From assembly GCF_000015665.1 (NCBI RefSeq), contig NC_008817.1:992001-1056000 (forward strand): a stretch of 64,000 bases of DNA. The letters run 5' to 3'. Under the pieces are notes generated by a model. That model saw only the letters and a list, made by a program, of their open reading frames with translations, was not told the origin of the DNA and did no database searches. How positions within the stretch are numbered: the first letter of the stretch is position 1; every line of letters begins with the position of its first letter. A program made the translations under genes and the position numbers. Of the stretch, positions 57,435 to 64,000 are shown piece after piece. The DNA is from Prochlorococcus marinus str. MIT 9515 (GTDB taxonomy: Bacteria; Cyanobacteriota; Cyanobacteriia; PCC-6307; Cyanobiaceae).

Positions 57435-59126
57435 TTAATTTAAATAATAAATATCTAAAAGTTTCTTGGCTCTAGTTATTGCTGTATAAAGCAATCTTTT
57501 CTCATAATTATCCCTGAAGAATATATTTTCACTTTCTTTTTTATCGCTATTTATGGATTCATCTAATTTAGTTTTTTTAAGCCATAAAATACTTACTTTC
57601 TCAGATTCACTCCCTTGGGATTTATGAATTGTAATTGCAATTGCTGGAACTATATTTTCTAAATTTGATGGGTCTATTAACTGAACAACAAGCTCATTAT
57701 TATCATTAAACTTCCTAAAAAGGTATTTCCTATTATCATTATTTCCAATTAAAACTCCAATATCTCCATTTGATATGCCAAGCTCATAATTATTTTTAGT
57801 ACACATAATTGGTAAACCTTCTTCAAGATTTTTAAAATCATAAGGTTTTGTTTTTCCAATAACGGTATCGTTTATATCTTCAACACTCCAATTTCCTGTA
57901 TTCTTTTCGCATAAAATCAAATGACTTTGTAAATCAAATAAAATTTTATTAACTAAATCTTTTTCATGGGATATTAAGTTATCAATATTATTATCAAAAA
58001 TATATTTTTTATTACTTAAATTTGATGTTGATTTTCTTAATTTTGAAAGATTATTTTTGATAATATTCAAAAGCTCTATAGGAATATTTGTATTATTACT
58101 TTTTAAAATATTTATTTCTTTGATTTTTTTTTCTTTTTCTAATTCATTGATCTTTTTATTAAATAAAGAATTATTATTATTAAATACAAGATTACTAAGT
58201 AATGAAATATCCCCACTATTTCTATAAGTTTTTTTTAGATTAACTATACAAGAATTTATTAATTTATTATCAGAATATTCAAATAAATAATTCCATATAG
58301 AACAATTTTTAACTGGAGATAATTGATTTCTATCTCCAACAAGAATGATTTTGCAATCTTTAGCTATTAAATCTAAAATTGTTTCGATTATATCAATATT
58401 TACCATTGACATTTCATCAATTATGAAAATATCTAGTTCCTTTAATTTAAATTTAAATTCAATAGCTTTATTATTAGAATTGAAAATCCATTTATGTAAA
58501 GTTTGACATTCTATTTGATCAAGACTATTACTTAAAAGGATATCTTTTTGTTGATTAAGAGATTCTTTAAGTCGAGATGTTGCTTTACCTGTAGGTGCGG
58601 CAAGTCCTATGTTTAAATAAGTATCACTTTTCAAGCAATAGAGTATAAAATTTATAATCATAGTTGTTTTGCCTGTACCGGGTCCTCCTTGCAAAAAAAC
58701 CAAATTTGAACTTTTAAAAATATTTTTTATTTGATCAAGCTTATTATCATTATTCGAATTTATTGCAATTTTGTCTATTTTTTTTAAGAAGGCATTAAGA
58801 ACTCTTTTTATTTTCCGAGACCATTTTACTAATGTTAATTTTCTATTATTAAATACGAATGGGGAATTAACTGAATTTAATAATCCTATATCCTTAAGAA
58901 CTTTTAAATGAATATTAGGCCATCCATCTTTTAATAATTCAAAACCTACTACAGTCTTATCTACGTCTATTATGGTTTCACCATTTTTCTCAAGTTCTAA
59001 TAATATTTTTAATGTGTCCTTAACATAATCTCCATATTTTTTTTCATTAAATTTAAGTATATCCTTTAGAAGATTAAAGATATGAATATATTCAAATTCT
59101 TCAATATCTTGTTTTTTATAATTCAT
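57435..59126 (-). CDS. recD: Exodeoxyribonuclease V subunit RecD
   Basis: 5'-3' helicase motor of RecBCD. It is 563 aa, close to E. coli RecD. Walker A is GGPGTGKTT at 147-155, Walker B is LDIFIIDEMSMVN, motif III is LVGDRNQLSPV, and motifs V and VI are AIAITIHKSQGSES and LLYTAITRAKK. The N-terminal domain, which touches RecC, is present but very AT-biased (many Asn and Lys). The start overlaps the recB stop by 4 bases, so the two are made together. Confidence 0.93.
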   Translation of the reverse strand: MNYKKQDIEEFEYIHIFNLLKDILKFNEKKYGDYVKDTLKILLELEKNGETIIDVDKTVVGFELLKDGWPNIHLKVLKDIGLLNSVNSPFVFNNRKLTLVKWSRKIKRVLNAFLKKIDKIAINSNNDNKLDQIKNIFKSSNLVFLQGGPGTGKTTMIINFILYCLKSDTYLNIGLAAPTGKATSRLKESLNQQKDILLSNSLDQIECQTLHKWIFNSNNKAIEFKFKLKELDIFIIDEMSMVNIDIIETILDLIAKDCKIILVGDRNQLSPVKNCSIWNYLFEYSDNKLINSCIVNLKKTYRNSGDISLLSNLVFNNNNSLFNKKINELEKEKKIKEINILKSNNTNIPIELLNIIKNNLSKLRKSTSNLSNKKYIFDNNIDNLISHEKDLVNKILFDLQSHLILCEKNTGNWSVEDINDTVIGKTKPYDFKNLEEGLPIMCTKNNYELGISNGDIGVLIGNNDNRKYLFRKFNDNNELVVQLIDPSNLENIVPAIAITIHKSQGSESEKVSILWLKKTKLDESINSDKKESENIFFRDNYEKRLLYTAITRAKKLLDIYYLN

Positions 59127-62100
59127 TTAAAAATATTATCCAGATAACTAATCCTATTAATAGGAGCTTGGCTTATAAAAAGACCTGGAGTGTTATCTGT
59201 CTCAACAGATTTTTCAAATAAATTGATATCTGGTAATCCTTTTAAAAACAAGTATATATATCCCCCTAGATGAAGATTAGGTTGATAATTTTTTAATCTC
59301 CACTTTAATAATCGGTGTAAAGCCAATAAATAAAGATGAGCTTGTAATGGATAATGATGTTTAATCATTTCTTTTTTCATATTTTCATAGTGATAATTTT
59401 TAGGGAAACAATCACTATTTTCTTTACTAGAAATAAAATTACTTTTCCAATCAATTACCCACCATTTACTATCCTCTAACGTATTTCCTAAAGGTATTAC
59501 ACAATCAATACAACCTGAATGAAAACCTTTATTTAGAATTTGAAGATCATTGATTTTAGTTGCATACTCTTTACCAAATTCAAATTCTTGATCTAATAAA
59601 AAACTTTTTGCAATATCGTTCGAATTTATACTTTTCCCATTATAAGAGAGTGGTAAATCATACTTAACTTCCTTCAGAATATTATTTGAAGAGATATCAA
59701 TTAATCTTTTATTAAGTAATTTTTTTCCAAACGAAACATTTATGATTCGAAAAATTCCTTCTCTCACTTTTAATGCAAAAGAAGAATCAATTTGAAAGAA
59801 ATTTAATTCTTCAATTATTAATTCAAGTAATTTCTCAGGGGTATCATTTTGAAAATCAAATCTCTCTAATATTTTATGCAAACAAGTACCAGCAACAGTT
59901 CCTTTAGGAAAATCACTTAAGGGATTAGGAAGGTTTAAATATTTAGGATTATTATCTGATTTAACTAATTGAGTCTCCTCGATAGTCTTAAGAATTGAAA
60001 TGTTATCTTCATAATCCTTGTATAGACTAGAAGACGATTCTGTTTTTTTATCTTTTCTTATCCAAGAGGAATAACTTGAAAAAGAAATAACATCTTCGGG
60101 AGAACTCTTTCTTATTTCTTTTGTATTAACTTTATTTATCTTCCAAAGATTATTATTTAAGCTAGAAAGATTAAATTTACTAGAAATTTCTTTAATATTC
60201 ATTTTTACTACTTTATCTTCTCTTTTAGAATTAATAATATGAATATTTTTTAAGTTTGGTAGTAAATCATTATTAAGGATATTATCTGTATTCTCAATAT
60301 CATTAAAAATAATAAGCTTATATTTACTTCTTGTAAGAGCCACATAAATTAACCTTTCACTCTCTTTAAATAAATCTCTTTCCTCTATCAGCTTAAGTCC
60401 CTCCACCTTACTGTAATTATTAGAAATATTGATATATATAGACCTATCCAAATTTGATTTCCATATTGGACCTTTAGTTTTTTTTGACTTATTAGAAATA
60501 ATAGAAAGGTATGGACATACAACAACGTCATATTCCAGTCCCTTGCTGTTATGAATTGTCGAAAGGTTAATTCCATTTTGGAGATTATAATCTTTCGCCA
60601 TATAATCTTCTCCAGTGCAAATTCTTAAAGAATCATCTAACTGATTTTGATACCACTTAAATACTTTGTTTAAATTAAAGTTATTATTTATTAATTCAAT
60701 TTCAATTATTTCAGACAATTGAAATAAATTTGCATATAAATCCACTTCATTTTTAATTGAGGATGACTTGTAATTAATAATGAGTTCATTAACTACGGTT
60801 AGGAATCCTTTTTCTCTTAATTCTAGAGACCATAGAATGCATTGATCAGTTAAATTTTTTATCTTTTTACTAATTTGATGATCAATTAATTCTTCAACAT
60901 CTATTTCTATAAATTTAGATGTAGCTAACAAACTTATATTTCTAAAAAGCCTTGGCGATAACAATGTTTCAATAAAAAGCAATAAAAGACTACTTGCCTC
61001 AGTATCAAAAATATTTTGTTTATTTTTAATTTGGCATGGGATATTGAACTTTAATAATTTGTTTTTTAATTCTAAACATTGAGAATTATATAAGGTTAGT
61101 ATTGAAATTTTATTAATATCAATTTCCTGATTATTTAACAGAAAATCAACTATATATTCAGTTACAAATTGTTCAATATCAATTTCTTTATTAGAGAATT
61201 GTACAATTTCAAATGGACTCTCAAAATCAAATTTATAATTAATACAATTCTTAATTCTAGAATTTAATTTCTTGTAATTTAGGTTTGATTCTTTAAGTCC
61301 ATTTTTATATAGGTTATTAATAAAATCAAGTAAATCATTTGATGATCTATAGTTATTTATAAGACTAAAAACCTCTTTAGCACTAGATTTAGCGTCTAAA
61401 TAAGTTTCAATATCTCCACCTCTAAATTTATATATCGCCTGTTTTGGATCTCCAACACATAGTAAAAAGTGATTTTTGTTATTAAAAAATTTATTTATAA
61501 TGTTCCACTGAACATTATCAGTATCTTGAAACTCATCTACTAAGACACATTTAAATTTATTTTGAATATCAGAAAAACTTCTATCATTACAAATATCTGA
61601 AGATAAATATTTATATTCAACAGTCTTTATCAAATCATTAAAGTTAAATATAGATAAACTTTTTTTTGTAGTAATTAGATTTAGATAAGCTAACTGGACA
61701 AATATTCTTACAAATTCGGTATAAATACCTTCTTTTATTTTATAAATTTTATCTTGTAGTAATTTAAATCTACTAAAATCTAAACTAAGATTAAATTTAT
61801 TAATTTCCTTATTAATATTTTTATTATAAAAATATTTAAATAAAAGATCTTCTTTAGAAATATCATACAAAAGTTGACTTATATCTTCCGAATCAAGCCT
61901 TAGATTTATCTGTTCTATCCATTCGTTTATCTGAGTAAACTTATTATTTCTTGGTTTGGATGAATATATTTGACTCTTACCTCCAATTCCCTTTATTAAT
62001 TTGCCTAATTCAATAAGCTGTAGAAATAATTCTTCGCCTTCATTATTCCATTCATTACAAAACTCTCTCCATTCAACAACCAAAAATTCTTTTAAATAAT

Positions 62101-62761
62101 TAGATATATTAATATTTTTATATTTATTAGTTATTTGAATTTTGCAAATGTTTTCTTGGTCGAGATTTTTTAAAATATCAACAAAAAATGATTTGTTGAT
62201 TTTACTACCGTATATAGAACTTATTTTCTTTTGACTAACTGCAGAAATTATTTCTGGATCAAGATTTAAAAATTCCTCAATCCACAAATCATTTACTATA
62301 TCTTGATATACATTATCTATATTATTTTCAATAAATGGATCTTGAGGGGAACCAATATCTATACTATATTCTTCTAAAATATTATTACAAAAAGCATGAA
62401 ATGTAGTTACTTTTAATTTATAAAATGCATTAACAAAATTATCAATCTCAAATATTATATTTTCTGGATATTTTTCTTCCTTATGGTATTTATCATACCA
62501 TTCTAAAAGAGTATCATCTATTTCAGTATCATCATGATTCTGTAAAAACGATTTTAGTTTATTAAATCTTGAGAGTATTTTATCCTTTAATTCTGAGCAT
62601 GTGTTTTTTGTGAAACTTAATAAAAGTATTTCCTCAGGTTTAATTTTTTTCTCCAAAACATTTCTTAAAACAAGATGAGCTAAAGTAAAACTTTTACCAG
62701 TCCCAGCACTTGCTTCTACTAATTTAAAATTATTATCTAACTTAATTTGATTAATATTCAT
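59123..62761 (-). CDS. recB: Exodeoxyribonuclease V subunit RecB
   Basis: 3'-5' helicase and nuclease of RecBCD, 1212 aa. Walker A is EASAGTGKSFTLAHL (from residue 16), the UvrD-like motif II is CVLVDEFQDTDNVQW, QAIYKFRGGD follows, and motif VI is RLIYVALTRSKYKL. The C-terminal nuclease domain is intact, with Asp1086 in SGCIDCVIP and Asp1104 and Lys1106 in VIDWKSN, matching the D-D-K triad of E. coli. It both unwinds and cuts, then loads RecA. It overlaps recD by 4 bases and follows the methyltransferase gene by 12. Confidence 0.95.
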   Translation of the reverse strand: MNINQIKLDNNFKLVEASAGTGKSFTLAHLVLRNVLEKKIKPEEILLLSFTKNTCSELKDKILSRFNKLKSFLQNHDDTEIDDTLLEWYDKYHKEEKYPENIIFEIDNFVNAFYKLKVTTFHAFCNNILEEYSIDIGSPQDPFIENNIDNVYQDIVNDLWIEEFLNLDPEIISAVSQKKISSIYGSKINKSFFVDILKNLDQENICKIQITNKYKNINISNYLKEFLVVEWREFCNEWNNEGEELFLQLIELGKLIKGIGGKSQIYSSKPRNNKFTQINEWIEQINLRLDSEDISQLLYDISKEDLLFKYFYNKNINKEINKFNLSLDFSRFKLLQDKIYKIKEGIYTEFVRIFVQLAYLNLITTKKSLSIFNFNDLIKTVEYKYLSSDICNDRSFSDIQNKFKCVLVDEFQDTDNVQWNIINKFFNNKNHFLLCVGDPKQAIYKFRGGDIETYLDAKSSAKEVFSLINNYRSSNDLLDFINNLYKNGLKESNLNYKKLNSRIKNCINYKFDFESPFEIVQFSNKEIDIEQFVTEYIVDFLLNNQEIDINKISILTLYNSQCLELKNKLLKFNIPCQIKNKQNIFDTEASSLLLLFIETLLSPRLFRNISLLATSKFIEIDVEELIDHQISKKIKNLTDQCILWSLELREKGFLTVVNELIINYKSSSIKNEVDLYANLFQLSEIIEIELINNNFNLNKVFKWYQNQLDDSLRICTGEDYMAKDYNLQNGINLSTIHNSKGLEYDVVVCPYLSIISNKSKKTKGPIWKSNLDRSIYINISNNYSKVEGLKLIEERDLFKESERLIYVALTRSKYKLIIFNDIENTDNILNNDLLPNLKNIHIINSKREDKVVKMNIKEISSKFNLSSLNNNLWKINKVNTKEIRKSSPEDVISFSSYSSWIRKDKKTESSSSLYKDYEDNISILKTIEETQLVKSDNNPKYLNLPNPLSDFPKGTVAGTCLHKILERFDFQNDTPEKLLELIIEELNFFQIDSSFALKVREGIFRIINVSFGKKLLNKRLIDISSNNILKEVKYDLPLSYNGKSINSNDIAKSFLLDQEFEFGKEYATKINDLQILNKGFHSGCIDCVIPLGNTLEDSKWWVIDWKSNFISSKENSDCFPKNYHYENMKKEMIKHHYPLQAHLYLLALHRLLKWRLKNYQPNLHLGGYIYLFLKGLPDINLFEKSVETDNTPGLFISQAPINRISYLDNIFK

Positions 62762-62773
62762 AATCTTGTTTAA

Positions 62774-63247
62774 TTAATATTTAACTTTATCTTTGTAAAG
62801 AATGTAATCTTTAAATTTATTTTTTAAATATTGATCTTCTAAGCTAATCTTAAATTTAATAATCAAGATAAGACTAAGTGTTAAACATAAATAATAAAAA
62901 GATAACTTAATTAAAAAAAAGCCAAAAGAAATAAGTATTATTGAATAATACATAGGATGACGAATTAATCGATAAATACCTGTAGTAATTAAGTTACCGT
63001 TAGCTATAGGTGTTGGGAAAGGAGATAAATTTCTACCTAAGTCTTTAATTGCTATTAAAAGAACAATCGATGCGATTAGTACAATTATGTAGCCAACAAA
63101 ACTAAATTTAGAATTATCTTGAATTAGTTTTATCTTAGGAAAAGATTCATATTCTATAAAATGAAGAATGATAATAAAAAACTGTAAAATAACAAGGATT
63201 ATTTCATTAGAAGTTTTAAGATAAACTTTTAAATTTAATTTAGACAT
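62774..63247 (-). CDS. Isoprenylcysteine/phospholipid methyltransferase-like membrane protein
   Basis: Small membrane protein of 157 aa with four hydrophobic segments (about 14-32, 49-68, 100-116 and 118-131). The signature GIYRLIRHPMYYSIILISFG (around 90-109) is the SAM-binding motif of the ICMT/PEMT family. The glutamate expected in the second part may be in SLEDQYLKNKF. The substrate is unknown, since bacteria lack classical prenylated CaaX proteins. It lies between recC and recB, its ATG sharing one base with the recC stop, so it is probably on the rec transcript. Confidence 0.85.
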   Translation of the reverse strand: MSKLNLKVYLKTSNEIILVILQFFIIILHFIEYESFPKIKLIQDNSKFSFVGYIIVLIASIVLLIAIKDLGRNLSPFPTPIANGNLITTGIYRLIRHPMYYSIILISFGFFLIKLSFYYLCLTLSLILIIKFKISLEDQYLKNKFKDYILYKDKVKY

Positions 63248-64000
63248 TATTTATTTCTTAATGCTTCAAATAAAGGGGCATATAATCGCAATGATAAATC
63301 ATCAAATTTATCATTTTCAAAAAAGAAATTAGGTTCTTTTTTATTTCCAAAACACAATTGTATTTCAGTATTGTCTCTTTCTCCTTTGGTAAAACTTTTA
63401 TTTCCTATCCATCTATCTGAAAAAGCTTTTTTCTCATTTTTTGATTGCATTTTTGCCTCAACATATTTATATGTGCTTTCTGGAGGAAGAGGAAGGCATT
63501 TTTCAGAAAAATTCTTAAAAATATTTATATATTCTTCTAATATTTTCCTTGCATAATATGGGTCGGGTGATTGAAGAATTTCTGATTTATATAGATTTTC
63601 TTTTCTAAAAATTACTTTTGTCTTTGCTATTTTCTTATCTAAAGACGAAATAAAGAGCAATTTAATCCAAGCCTCTGACAAACGTTTCAAAGTAAGTTTT
63701 GAATGAATCAATTCAATAACTACTTCACCTGCAATAAAATATTCTAGTTTATTTGAATTTGATTTAATATAAGTTCTATCAATATTATTGTTTTGACTCA
63801 AATTTGTAGCAAGACTCAAAACCAAATCTTTTATCTCTTTTTCTTTTGAAAAAATACTTTTTTTTGGGGCAATTATACCATTTTCAATAAATTGTTCTCT
63901 TATGTTCAAATTTTTTAATTCATCAATACAATTATGGTTATCAATTTCTATTTTCTGAATTAAATTGTTAACTAATTGAGACTTCTGGAAATTAGTAACA
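63247..64000 (-). CDS. recC: Exodeoxyribonuclease V subunit RecC, C-terminal part (partial)
   Basis: The frame is open to the window edge, so only the last 250 residues are seen and no start codon is in the window. The apparent start (a TTG at 63909) is only internal. Upstream of it the frame reads on without stop (LVNNLIQKIEIDNHNCIDEL). The segment FSEKCLPLPPESTYKYVEA and the end SLRLYAPLFEALRNK resemble the C-terminal nuclease-like fold of RecC, which recognises Chi in E. coli. The identification also rests on its place before recB and recD. Overlaps the next gene by one base. Confidence 0.8.
   Translation of the reverse strand, partial: VTNFQKSQLVNNLIQKIEIDNHNCIDELKNLNIREQFIENGIIAPKKSIFSKEKEIKDLVLSLATNLSQNNNIDRTYIKSNSNKLEYFIAGEVVIELIHSKLTLKRLSEAWIKLLFISSLDKKIAKTKVIFRKENLYKSEILQSPDPYYARKILEEYINIFKNFSEKCLPLPPESTYKYVEAKMQSKNEKKAFSDRWIGNKSFTKGERDNTEIQLCFGNKKEPNFFFENDKFDDLSLRLYAPLFEALRNK

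Noticed and set aside
63909-63909. TTG at 63909 as the start of a 220-aa protein
   Set aside because: The frame stays open up to the window edge, and the product resembles only the end of RecC, so this is an internal codon of a truncated gene.

Overview
This window looks like chromosomal DNA of a high-light-adapted Prochlorococcus or a very close marine picocyanobacterial relative. The base composition is very AT-rich, genes are tightly packed, and there are no mobile elements. The gene set is cyanobacterial: chlI, petG, petH, a CyanoP lipoprotein, lycopene cyclase, GGPP synthase, sasA, opcA-zwf and a GuaB3-type IMP dehydrogenase. The small RNA Yfr1 sits between guaB and trxA, as described for Prochlorococcus. 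The assignment rests on protein and RNA recognition by eye, not on a database search.

Layout. (1) 1-7.9 kb, minus strand: an oligopeptide-type ABC permease and its binding lipoprotein, an 85-aa conserved protein, homoserine dehydrogenase, sufE, 5-formyl-THF cyclo-ligase, ruvC and chlI in one long run, then a TrmJ-like RNA methyltransferase. (2) 7.9-11.4 kb: a 442-bp gene-free stretch leads into petG (39 aa), whose 3' end overlaps rsmD. Then come hisH, trxA, Yfr1 and guaB on the minus strand. (3) 11.5-23.2 kb, mixed strands: gyrA, lycopene cyclase, a GH57 glucan enzyme, leuA, a small membrane protein, a 7TM-HD (PgpH-like) phosphohydrolase, folD, crtE and a DUF212 membrane protein. (4) 23.2-28.7 kb, minus: cobyrinate a,c-diamide synthase, opcA, zwf and petH, an NADPH-centred cluster. 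(5) 28.9-35.1 kb: a SRPBCC protein, tRNA-Glu, sasA, a possible S-type bilin-lyase relative, an exported protein, prs, malQ and a RodZ-like protein. (6) 35.1-45.6 kb: a 780-bp gene-poor stretch, an ABC1/UbiB kinase, an Orn/Lys/Arg decarboxylase, cdsA, a DUF2993-like protein, an alpha/beta hydrolase, an iron-type alcohol dehydrogenase, clpC and rimI. (7) 45.7-51.3 kb, plus: a compact run lysA-cdaA-uppS-bioB-trhO-unknown. (8) 51.3-64 kb: lipA and recR, CyanoP, then on the minus strand an MsbA-like ABC exporter, a small exported Cys protein, a DEAD-box helicase and the recC(partial)-methyltransferase-recB-recD locus.

Themes. Both halves of c-di-AMP turnover are present: the cyclase CdaA next to cell-wall precursor genes, and a PgpH-like 7TM-HD hydrolase. 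NADPH supply is represented by Zwf, OpcA and FNR. The FNR carries an N-terminal membrane segment where phycobilisome-bearing cyanobacteria have a CpcD-like linker. A complete RecBCD machine is encoded, interrupted by a small membrane methyltransferase gene.

I did not find a clearly novel multi-gene system such as a defence island, CRISPR array or biosynthetic cluster. The most useful leads are the membrane-anchored FNR, the c-di-AMP pair, Yfr1, the leader hairpin touching the helicase start codon, the T-stem of tRNA-Glu, and two gene-poor stretches with unexplained open frames.
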